42,672 nucleotides of DNA from Deltaproteobacteria bacterium (lineage in GTDB: Bacteria > Myxococcota > SpSt-1050 > JACRCP01). The stretch is from assembly GCA_016218965.1 (NCBI GenBank), contig JACRCP010000205.1:1-42672 (forward strand), read 5' to 3'. How positions within the stretch are numbered: position 1 is the stretch's first letter; each line of letters begins with the position of its first letter. Shown here one piece after another: positions 7,374 to 17,109 of this stretch. The position numbers were made by a program, and so were the translations under genes. Below the pieces are notes generated by a model that saw nothing but the letters and a program-made list of their open reading frames with translations, ran no database searches and was not told the origin of the DNA.

Positions 7374-9041
7374 ATGAAAAAACCTGTGTTCCTCGCCGTT
7401 GCCGCCATCCTGTGCGTGGTCGGTGCACCTGCGTTTTCTGCGCCGGTCGTGGTCAAGGGACCGTACACTCAGGACGTGCGCGAGAGCTCGGTCACCGTGA
7501 TGTGGGAGACCTCGGCCTCCGCCTCGGTGACGCTCAGATACGGCTACACCCCGGCGGCCTCCGACGGGCAGACCACCTCGACGGGCACGCTGCACGAGGT
7601 GAAGCTTTCGGCGCTCCAAAAGGGCAAGACGCTCTACTACGTGCTCGAGGGGGTCGACCCACGGCAGAACCAGTACGCCGAGGGGGGCATGAGCTCGCTT
7701 TCGGGAATGGTCGGCCTTCCCCCGCCGCCCGCGAAGTGGGCGTTCGTGATGATGGGTGACACGCGCGGCGGACATGCGGAACACCACGCGATCACGAAAC
7801 TCATCGAGGCCGAAACACCCCGCTTCGTCGTCAACAGCGGCGACCTCGTCGCCGACGGGACCATAGCCGACCAATGGACGACCTATTTCGATGTCGAGCA
7901 CGACATGCTCCTCTCGACCGTGCTTTGCCCCGCGCTGGGGAACCACGACGCCGAGAGCGGCAAGGCCGACAACTACTTTAAGTTCCTCTCGCCGCCGGCA
8001 GAGTCGCCGGGAGAGGAGGCGTACTACACCGTCCGCCACGGCAACGTCTGGCTCATGGTGCTCGACTCGGAGATCAACGTCACGTTCCTGGGCTTCAACA
8101 TCGAGCAGTCCAACTGGCTCAAGGCCGAGCTTGCCAAGGCGGCCGCCGACGCGACGATAGACCACCGGTTCGTCGCCATCCACCAGGGGCCGTACGCGAG
8201 CAAACCGGGGCGCACGGGCAACGCCGCGATGCAGGGGCTCATGGACACCTTCAAGACGAACAAGGTCAACACGGTGTTTTCGGGCCACGACCACAACTAC
8301 GAGCGCGGGCTCGGAAACAACGGCCTGACGTACGTCATCACCGGCGGCGGCGGCGCGGGACTCTACGAGGTCGGCGACGTCGGCAAGGTTTTGTGGCCCG
8401 CGCACGAGGTACTCTACAACAAGATGGACTACAATTACGTGCTCGTGACCATCCACGGTCCGTACGCGAAGTTCGAGGCGAAAGACAAGAGCGGCACCTT
8501 AATCGACACGTGGGAGTACGGGACCGAGCCGCTGGCCGAGTGCAGCGTGGACGCGGACTGCAACGGGATCAACAAGCCGCACGACGCCTGCACGGGCCAC
8601 TGGGAGTGTCAGAGCCAGGTGTGCGAGTGGATCTGCGATGCGGCCGCGGACGGCGGGGTCGCGGATGCGGGCGCGCTCGACACAGGCGGCCAGACGAATG
8701 ACGGCGGAGGATCGACGGACGCGGCCGCCGATGGGAGTCAGTCGGTTGACGCGGGCGCTGCTGACGCCGGCCAACCGGGCGATTCGGGTCCGGAACCGGA
8801 CTCCGGGTCAATTGATGACGCCGGGGCGGACGACACCGGCCCTGTCGAAGATGATGGAGGTGGGCCTGAAGACGACACCGGGACCACGCCCGATCAAGGG
8901 ACTCTCGCCGACACCGGCGGCGCGGCCTACGACGCCGGGACGACACCCGGCTGGCTGGACGAAAGCGGCGGCGGCGCAGAGTCCTCCGAGGCCCCGGCTG
9001 ACAGCGAGGGCGGATGCAGTTGCTCCAAGCTTGGCGGTTGA
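7374..9041 (+). CDS. Secreted metallophosphoesterase, purple-acid-phosphatase-like (paralogue 1)
   Basis: 555 aa. The signal peptide (to about PAFSA) is followed by a fibronectin-like N-terminal domain (SSVTVMWETSASASVTLRYG) and a calcineurin-like phosphoesterase domain. Its metal motifs are GDTRGG, NSGDLVADG, GNHDAE, HQGPY and SGHDHNYERG. After a Cys-rich piece (CSVDADC..DACTGHWEC..CEWIC) comes a long Asp/Ala/Gly/Thr linker (about 430-540), and the protein ends in GGCSCSKLGG. The linker plus Cys tail suggests surface attachment or disulfide cross-linking. The ATG at 7374 has AGGGGG at 7361; the in-frame upstream ATG lacks a site. It heads a three-gene run with the EGF lipoprotein 59 nt downstream and a paralogue beyond. 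Substrate unknown: a phosphomonoester or phosphodiester. Confidence 0.85.
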   Translation: MKKPVFLAVAAILCVVGAPAFSAPVVVKGPYTQDVRESSVTVMWETSASASVTLRYGYTPAASDGQTTSTGTLHEVKLSALQKGKTLYYVLEGVDPRQNQYAEGGMSSLSGMVGLPPPPAKWAFVMMGDTRGGHAEHHAITKLIEAETPRFVVNSGDLVADGTIADQWTTYFDVEHDMLLSTVLCPALGNHDAESGKADNYFKFLSPPAESPGEEAYYTVRHGNVWLMVLDSEINVTFLGFNIEQSNWLKAELAKAAADATIDHRFVAIHQGPYASKPGRTGNAAMQGLMDTFKTNKVNTVFSGHDHNYERGLGNNGLTYVITGGGGAGLYEVGDVGKVLWPAHEVLYNKMDYNYVLVTIHGPYAKFEAKDKSGTLIDTWEYGTEPLAECSVDADCNGINKPHDACTGHWECQSQVCEWICDAAADGGVADAGALDTGGQTNDGGGSTDAAADGSQSVDAGAADAGQPGDSGPEPDSGSIDDAGADDTGPVEDDGGGPEDDTGTTPDQGTLADTGGAAYDAGTTPGWLDESGGGAESSEAPADSEGGCSCSKLGG

Positions 9042-9100
9042 GCCAAAAAAAGGCCGGATTCCGGGGTCTTTCGCAACGAAAAACAACGAGGGGCTTGAAC

Positions 9101-12100
9101 ATGAAGGCGTCAGACAAAGTTCTTTGGGTTGCATTGTTCGTGTGCGCGGTCGCGGGATGCAACGGAAAAACGAGGACCGTGGAGAGCGACGCCGGCCTGC
9201 CCGGTCAAGACGCTGGCGCGACGCCAGACGGGAGCGCGACGCAGGATGCCGGCGCGATTGATCCGTGCAACGGGGTCGACTGTTCGAGTCATGGATACTG
9301 CGTTCCTGATCCCGACGACACCGCCGCCGCCAAGGGTTCGCTCTTCTGCATCTGCGCAGTCGGATACGTTGCTGAAGGCCAAACCTGCATACCCGACCCA
9401 AACGCTGTCGTGGAGAAGGACACGTGCGAGGGAATGGACTGTTCTGGGCATGGGAAGTGCGTTGCCTCTGCGGATATCACAAACGCCGGGGATGTCAAGG
9501 AAGCCGAGTGCAGGTGCGACGAAGGCTATCACGCTGAATCGCTTTCGTGCGTTGCCAACAACCCCAAGGAACTGTGTAAGGGCGTCGAGTGCTCGGGTCA
9601 CGGGTACTGCTCCGTGGAGGTGCTTGCCGATGCCGTCAATCCGAACCCGACACCGCATTGCATATGCGACAGCGGCTACTACGCCGAGAAACTGTCCTGT
9701 CTTCCGAACGACCTGGCCGACCCCTGCGCGGGGGTCACGTGCGACGGGCACGGGAAGTGCATGGCGGACACCGCGGGCGCCGATGCGGCCTCGCCCGTTG
9801 CCGTGTGCAAGTGCGAGGACGGCTATCTTCCGAAGAACCTTTCTTGCGTCCCATTCAACCCGGACGACCCGTGCCGCCTCGTGGACTGTTCGGGCCGCGG
9901 CAAGTGCACCGTCGAAACGCGCTCGGATGCGGTCACACCCGAGCCGGTGCCGGTTTGTCTTTGCGAAGACGGCTACCACGCCGAGAAACTGAGTTGTGTC
10001 CAGAACGACCCGAACGAACCTTGTTTGAACGTCGACTGCTCGGGTCACGGGAAGTGCACCGTCGTCTTGGGCCCGAACGGTTCAGTACCCCAGTGCGCCT
10101 GCCAGCAGGGGTACCATGCCGAAAAGCTCTCCTGCGTTCCCGATTCGTCCGACCTCTGCGCAAACGTGACGTGCTCGGGCCACGGCAGTTGCGCCGTCCT
10201 CATGGGCGAGGCCGGCTCTCTCCCCGCATGTGTCTGCAACGCCGGCTATCATGCCGAAAAGCTCGATTGCGTCCAGAACGACCCCGCGGACGCGTGCAAG
10301 AACGTGACCTGTTCGGGCCATGGGTACTGCACGGTGACAATCACCGAGGACGGCTCGTCCCCAACCTGCATCTGCAACCCCGGCTACCACGCCGACGGCC
10401 TTGACTGCGTTGTTGACCAGTGCGGTCCGGCAAACTGCACCGGCTGTTGCGACGCGAACAAAAAGTGCCAGCCCGGCAACACCATGGAGCAGTGCGGGTC
10501 CGGCGGTGCCACCTGCAAGATCTGCGGCCCGTCGGACGAAGAGGTGAAGAAGAACCTGGACAAGTACTGGCATTACCGGAACCGGCTGAAAAACGACTTC
10601 ATGGTCATGGGGCAAGGGAAGGGACGGTCCCTGCCGGCCTCATCCATCACTTCGTGGGAGGACACGAACCAAAACGGCGAGAAGGTGACCAAGCGGGCGC
10701 CGACATGGGGGGATACCACAATGATGCTCGGATGGTACATCGCCACGCTCGCAAGCGAACATCATATGCTTAGTCACCCCGAGAAGTTCAAAAACTACCG
10801 CGGCAGTCAGGATCGGGCCGTCGCCATCGATGTTGTTGAAAAAGAACTCTTTTATGCTCTGAAGGCCGTCGAACGCCTCGACAAGGTTGCAGAGACGTTT
10901 TTCGACAAGGACGCCAAAGACACTCAGGGATTCTTTGTCCGCGACGACATAGACACAAGTTTTATGTGTGTCATCAACCAAACCAGCTCACCCAATTGTG
11001 TAACAAACGCCAAACGTAGCCCGCCTTACAACTGGCTGTGGTCATCACAGGGTCAGGAAATGAGCCAAGACCAGTTGATCCATCTCCTTCTCGGCTTTTC
11101 ATTTGTCCACGAGCTCCTGCCTGAGGGTTTGACAATTAGCGGAATGAAACCGCGGGAGAAGGTCGTTCAACTGGCGGTGCCGATGGTCGAATGGATGACT
11201 TCACGCCGTCCGATTTGCGTGCCAGGCAGCGGCTGGAACTGCGACGGCGGAGACTGTTATCCGGTCGGGTTAGAGCCGTGGATCCACAACTGGTTCATCC
11301 ACAACCCTGTCAGAAGGAAACTCGTCGAACTGGGAAACTGCGCAGACAGGAACGCCGCGGGTATCAACAAGACGATCAACTTCATCACAGACAGCAGAAT
11401 CAACTTCGGTGACCAATATGTGTCAAACGCGCACTACAACCACTGGTACAGCATGGCCGACGGCTACAACATAACCTTCTCGAATCCCGACAACATGGCG
11501 ATGGCCATGTTGTTGGCGTCGGCTTCGAACGGCTGGGAAAAAGACGACAAGAAACAAACCCTGAAAGCTCTCATGGATCTCTCGGAGTCGAAGCAGGCTG
11601 GACGTGCATACGACCTGTACGACATGAAAACCGGTTGGTACGTGTTTCCGCTGATCCTGGCCGCGCTGCATCCCAAAGAGGTCAGCGAACTCTACTACCT
11701 GAATCCGAGTACCGGCGAAAAGGTGTACCTTTGGGATGAATACAAAAAGACACTCTACGGCGAAGTTCGTAAGATGCTGTGGGGTGCGCCTTTCCACGGT
11801 CCACACAATCCTAATGTGCCGTGTTTCGACGTTGAGGCGTGCGTTGCCAAGTGCCAAGAGGGAGGCAAATACAAAGACAAGGGTCCCGCGGAATTTGCCT
11901 ATTGTAATGTCGATTGTATCAATCTGCGTAACTCGACCCCTTCGCCCTGCAAACACCCGGGCTGGTCAGCCGACACACGCTACGTCAGAACAGGCTATGA
12001 GCAGGCGGAGGGTTTGTATTTCTGCACTGACGTCGAAGGCAAGCCGGTGACTTGGTGGGAATATCACGGACTCGACTACATGGTGTTGCACAATGTTTAC

Positions 12101-12130
12101 TACATAGCCATGCCCGAGTTATGGAAGTGA
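9101..12130 (+). CDS. Lipoprotein with eight EGF-like repeats and a large C-terminal domain of unknown function
   Basis: 1009 aa. A lipobox (VAGC, Cys20) marks it as a lipoprotein. An Asp/Ala/Gly linker leads to eight EGF-like repeats (about residues 55-445), each opening with CxxVxCSGHGxC and closing with CxCxxGYhAexLsC. A Cys-rich piece follows (QCGPANCTGCCD..CGSGGATCKIC). The last 520 residues form a single, mostly helical region, rich in Trp and His (for example WYIATLASEHHML, SQDQLIHLLLGFSFVHELLP). I do not recognise it; an alpha/alpha-toroid enzyme fold is possible but unproven. The DNA of this C-terminal part is visibly less GC-rich than the EGF part, hinting at a fusion. The ATG at 9101 has GAGGGG 7 nt upstream. 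The next gene starts 6 nt after its stop, so the two are surely co-transcribed. Confidence 0.85.
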   Translation: MKASDKVLWVALFVCAVAGCNGKTRTVESDAGLPGQDAGATPDGSATQDAGAIDPCNGVDCSSHGYCVPDPDDTAAAKGSLFCICAVGYVAEGQTCIPDPNAVVEKDTCEGMDCSGHGKCVASADITNAGDVKEAECRCDEGYHAESLSCVANNPKELCKGVECSGHGYCSVEVLADAVNPNPTPHCICDSGYYAEKLSCLPNDLADPCAGVTCDGHGKCMADTAGADAASPVAVCKCEDGYLPKNLSCVPFNPDDPCRLVDCSGRGKCTVETRSDAVTPEPVPVCLCEDGYHAEKLSCVQNDPNEPCLNVDCSGHGKCTVVLGPNGSVPQCACQQGYHAEKLSCVPDSSDLCANVTCSGHGSCAVLMGEAGSLPACVCNAGYHAEKLDCVQNDPADACKNVTCSGHGYCTVTITEDGSSPTCICNPGYHADGLDCVVDQCGPANCTGCCDANKKCQPGNTMEQCGSGGATCKICGPSDEEVKKNLDKYWHYRNRLKNDFMVMGQGKGRSLPASSITSWEDTNQNGEKVTKRAPTWGDTTMMLGWYIATLASEHHMLSHPEKFKNYRGSQDRAVAIDVVEKELFYALKAVERLDKVAETFFDKDAKDTQGFFVRDDIDTSFMCVINQTSSPNCVTNAKRSPPYNWLWSSQGQEMSQDQLIHLLLGFSFVHELLPEGLTISGMKPREKVVQLAVPMVEWMTSRRPICVPGSGWNCDGGDCYPVGLEPWIHNWFIHNPVRRKLVELGNCADRNAAGINKTINFITDSRINFGDQYVSNAHYNHWYSMADGYNITFSNPDNMAMAMLLASASNGWEKDDKKQTLKALMDLSESKQAGRAYDLYDMKTGWYVFPLILAALHPKEVSELYYLNPSTGEKVYLWDEYKKTLYGEVRKMLWGAPFHGPHNPNVPCFDVEACVAKCQEGGKYKDKGPAEFAYCNVDCINLRNSTPSPCKHPGWSADTRYVRTGYEQAEGLYFCTDVEGKPVTWWEYHGLDYMVLHNVYYIAMPELWK

Positions 12131-12136
12131 GACGCA

Positions 12137-13546
12137 ATGAAAACGGGCCTCTTGCTGTCGGTCGTGTCGTTCCTCGCCGGGACCGCCCTCGCCGCGCCGG
12201 TCGTCGTGAAGGGGCCGTACGCGCAGGATGTGGCGGAAGGCGCCGTCACCATCGTGTGGGAAACGTCCGGGGCGGCGCAGGTGACTCTCAAACACGGCTA
12301 CACCCCCGAGGCGCTGGATGGCGAAACCCTTTCACCGGCCGGCACCATGCACGAGGTCCGTCTCACCGGGCTCGAAAAGGGCAAGACGCTCTACTACCGG
12401 CTGGAGGGGGTAGAGGCCAAGCAGAATGCGTATGCAGAAGGCGGGACGAACTCGCTTTCGGGCATGGTGCAACTCCCGCCCGTCGCGGGAGAATGGAAAT
12501 TTGTGGTCGTCGGCGACACGCGGTCCGGGCACGGCACGCATCACTCCATCACGAAGCTGATCGCCGCCGAGCGCCCCGCGTTCGTCGTCAACACCGGCGA
12601 CCTCGTCTCGGACGGGCTCGTCGAGGAGAATTGGGGAAAGTTTTTCGACATCGAGCACGACCTGCTCGTCTCGGCGCCGCTCTTCCCGGTCATCGGCAAC
12701 CACGACTCGGAAAACTCAACCGCCGACCTGTACTTCAAGTACTTCGCGCCGCCCAAAAACCCCGAGGGGACCGAGGCGTACTACAAGGCGAGATTCGGCA
12801 ACATGCTCATACTCGTTCTCGATTCCGAGGTCGCCACGTACCTCGGCAGCCTTTCGGACGCCCAAAGGGCGTGGATCGAAACGGAGCTTGCGGCGGCGGC
12901 GCGCGACGCCTCGATAGAGCACCGGTTCGCCGCGATCCACCAGGGCCCCTTCGCGAGCGACCCGGACCGCTCGGGAAACGCTTCGGTGCGCGGCCTGATG
13001 GAGGTGTTCAAGGTCGGATTCACAAACGCGATATTCTCGGGCCACGACCACAACTACGAGCGGGGACTCTCGGAAAACGGCGTGACGTACGTCGTCACCG
13101 GCGGGGGCGGGGCATCGCTCTACGACATCGGCCCGGTAGGCACCCGCGGCTGGCCGCCGCACGAGGTCGTCTACAACAAGAAGGACTATAACTACGTGCT
13201 TGTAACGATTGACGGCCTGCACGCGAGGTTCGAGGCGAAGGACCTTTCGGGCGCAACCATTGACGCGTTCGAATACACCGCCGCGCCCGTCGAGGAGTGC
13301 AAGGTTGACGCCGACTGCGAAGCCAGCCCCAAGCCGCACGACGCCTGCACGGGCACGTGGAAGTGTGCCGCCCCCGTGTGCGAATGGGTCTGCATTGGCG
13401 GCGGCGACGGGGGAGATCCGGCAGACGGGGGACCGGCGGGGGGCGACGGGACGGACGCGGGGCGGGGTACCGACGCCGCCGGCGCTGTTTCACCGGCGCA
13501 AGGCGATTCGGCGGGCGGCTGCGGCTGTTCGACGCTGGGGTCGTGA
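12137..13546 (+). CDS. Secreted metallophosphoesterase, purple-acid-phosphatase-like (paralogue 2)
   Basis: 469 aa, the same architecture as the gene at 7374. A signal peptide (to ALAAP) and N-terminal beta domain (VVVKGPYAQDVAEGAVTIVW) precede the phosphoesterase motifs GDTRSG, NTGDLVSDG, GNHDSEN, HQGPF and SGHDHNYERG. It ends with the Cys-rich piece CKVDADC..DACTGTWKC..CEWVC, a shorter Gly/Asp/Ala linker and a GGCGCSTLGS terminus. The two paralogues are close along their whole length except the linker, so they arose by duplication around the EGF lipoprotein gene. The ATG lies 6 nt past the lipoprotein stop and uses GGAAGTGAG as ribosome site. Its stop is 15 bp from the convergent acyP stop. 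Confidence 0.85.
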   Translation: MKTGLLLSVVSFLAGTALAAPVVVKGPYAQDVAEGAVTIVWETSGAAQVTLKHGYTPEALDGETLSPAGTMHEVRLTGLEKGKTLYYRLEGVEAKQNAYAEGGTNSLSGMVQLPPVAGEWKFVVVGDTRSGHGTHHSITKLIAAERPAFVVNTGDLVSDGLVEENWGKFFDIEHDLLVSAPLFPVIGNHDSENSTADLYFKYFAPPKNPEGTEAYYKARFGNMLILVLDSEVATYLGSLSDAQRAWIETELAAAARDASIEHRFAAIHQGPFASDPDRSGNASVRGLMEVFKVGFTNAIFSGHDHNYERGLSENGVTYVVTGGGGASLYDIGPVGTRGWPPHEVVYNKKDYNYVLVTIDGLHARFEAKDLSGATIDAFEYTAAPVEECKVDADCEASPKPHDACTGTWKCAAPVCEWVCIGGGDGGDPADGGPAGGDGTDAGRGTDAAGAVSPAQGDSAGGCGCSTLGS

Positions 13547-13561
13547 ACGCTGCGGACGCGT

Positions 13562-13846
13562 TTACCTCGTCAACGAGAAACCCGTTTCGCCCTTTGGTTT
13601 TTCGTGCGTGATATTCACGTCGTCGACACGGGCAAGTAACGGGCCGTGGCGGCACCAGGCGACGAAATGCTCGACGGCATCGGGGGCGCCCTCGGCCACT
13701 GCTTCGACTTCTCCAGACGGGAGGTTCCTGACCCATCCGCGGACGCCGAGCCGCTCGGCCTCACGCACGGTGAAGTAGCGAAACGACACGCCCTGGACGA
13801 TCCCCGAGATCAGCAGATGGACGCGGATGGTGGACTTTTCCGGCAC
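13562..13846 (-). CDS. acyP: Acylphosphatase
   Basis: 94 aa, the usual size. The enzyme hydrolyses the carboxyl-phosphate bond of acylphosphates in the cytoplasm. The signature GIVQGVSFRYFTVREAERLG holds the phosphate-binding loop and the catalytic Arg (FRYF); GWVRNLPSGEVEAVAEG holds the catalytic Asn (VRN). It starts with GTG at 13846, supported by GAGGAGG 7 nt upstream. It is followed upstream by ligA on the same strand across a 112-bp gap, so separate transcription is likely. Confidence 0.93.
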   Translation of the reverse strand: MPEKSTIRVHLLISGIVQGVSFRYFTVREAERLGVRGWVRNLPSGEVEAVAEGAPDAVEHFVAWCRHGPLLARVDDVNITHEKPKGETGFSLTR

Positions 13847-13931
13847 GGGAACTCCTCCTCAAGAGCACTTCGACCGCACAGGCCAACGAGCGGCAGAGCC
13901 CCAACCAAACCAGCCACGGAACAGCACGAAA

Positions 13932-13950
13932 TGCCACGCACTCAGTGGCA
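13932..13950 (-). terminator. Possible weak terminator downstream of ligA
   Basis: TGCCAC / GTGGCA is a 6-bp perfect stem with a 7-nt loop, located 9 nt after the ligA stop. On the minus strand it is followed by TTTCGTG, a poor T tract, so termination is uncertain. Confidence 0.3.
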
Positions 13951-13958
13951 GGAACTGA

Positions 13959-15998
<2,040 letters not shown>

Positions 15999-16114
15999 CT
16001 AGCACGCCCGGGCCCGATCCTCAACGGCGGAGGAAGAAACCGAAGTTCTCGAGTACGTTCGGCGGCGGCGTCCGCACAACGCACGCCAATCGCACCGCCC
16101 ATCCGGTTTTGCTT

Positions 16115-16143
16115 GAAACCGGCTGGCGGATCATCTATCGTGC
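16115..16143 (+). promoter_or_regulatory. Predicted promoter of the CorA-family gene
   Basis: TTGAAA (16115-16120) and TATCGT (16138-16143) are 17 bases apart. The start codon is 25 nt further on. The -35 box lies in one arm of a CCGGTTT/AAACCGG inverted repeat (about 16105-16124), which could be an operator. Confidence 0.45.
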
Positions 16144-16167
16144 CGCCACCCGCCGGGGAGCCGCGCG

Positions 16168-17082
16168 ATGAAAAAGCTGTATCGGATTTCAGAAGGCAGG
16201 ATCGCCGAAAGCCAGGACGCTGACGCGCTGGTCCACGTGTTCGTGAACCCCGACGAATCCGAAAAACGGTTCCTGGTGGATCAATGGAAGGTCGACGAGC
16301 ACACGCTCAACTCGGCCCTCGACCCCGACGAGCTTTCGCGGCTCGAGTTCGAACCCGAACACGTCGCGATCATCTACAAGCGGCCACGCAACTACTCCGG
16401 CGACGAACAGCTCATGTTCAAGGTCTCGTCCGCGGGCATCTTCGCCTTCAAGGACCGGCTGTTCATAGTTCTTTCGGAGGACGTCCCTCTGTTCCAGGGG
16501 AAGGTCTTCACCAAGGTGGCCGGTTTTGGCGACCTGCTCCTGCGCCTGCTGTACGGGTCCATCCACCACTACCTCGAACACTTGAAAATCATCAACGCGA
16601 TCACCGACGACCTCGAAAAGAAGGTGAGCGCCTCTCTCGAAAACAGGTACCTTGCGCACTTCTTCACGCTGCAGAAGAGCCTCGTGTACTACCTCAACTC
16701 GATCAACTCCAACGGCATCCTCATGGAGCGGATCAAGAACGCCTCGTCAAAGCTGGGGTTTTCGCATGATCAGATAGAGCTTCTGGACGACATCATTATC
16801 GAGAACAACCAGTGCTACCGGCAGGCCGAGATCTACTCGAACATCCTCGCGAGCCTCATGGACGCGCGGGTCTCTATAGTCAGCAACAACTTGAACATCC
16901 TGATGAAGACACTAAACCTCATCACAATAGGGATCATGCTCCCGACGCTCGTGGTGAGCGCGTTCTCGATGAACGTGAAGATCCCCTTTCAGCAGTACCC
17001 GCACGCGTTCTGGTTGATCGTTGGACTTGCCGCCGCCTCTCTCGTCGGCGGCGCCGTCTGGTGGCGTCTCAAGAAGTGGTGA
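16168..17082 (+). CDS. CorA-family divalent cation transporter with variant SMN motif
   Basis: 304 aa. It has a long alpha/beta cytoplasmic domain, a long stalk helix with many hydrophilic residues (to about 250), and two C-terminal transmembrane helices. The first runs to FSMN and the second is AFWLIVGLAAASLVGGAVWW, ending in a basic tail (RLKKW). This is the CorA layout, a pentameric Mg2+ channel. The signature after the first helix is usually Gly-Met-Asn; here it reads Ser-Met-Asn (SMNVKIPF). The Met-Asn pair that holds the hydrated ion is kept. Variants at this position are linked to different ion preferences in the wider family, so I do not call Mg2+ specifically. GGGAG precedes the ATG by 8 nt. 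It is convergent with the alpha-galactosidase gene. Confidence 0.85.
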   Translation: MKKLYRISEGRIAESQDADALVHVFVNPDESEKRFLVDQWKVDEHTLNSALDPDELSRLEFEPEHVAIIYKRPRNYSGDEQLMFKVSSAGIFAFKDRLFIVLSEDVPLFQGKVFTKVAGFGDLLLRLLYGSIHHYLEHLKIINAITDDLEKKVSASLENRYLAHFFTLQKSLVYYLNSINSNGILMERIKNASSKLGFSHDQIELLDDIIIENNQCYRQAEIYSNILASLMDARVSIVSNNLNILMKTLNLITIGIMLPTLVVSAFSMNVKIPFQQYPHAFWLIVGLAAASLVGGAVWWRLKKW

Positions 17083-17109
17083 CTTCCGGTTGGAGATCGA
17101 TGAGGTCGA

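Noticed and set aside
6567..8456. Long open frame on the minus strand opposite the phosphoesterase and CAP genes
   Set aside because: It is antisense to two well-supported genes, has an Arg/His-rich composition typical of a GC-rich shadow frame, and shows no family motif.
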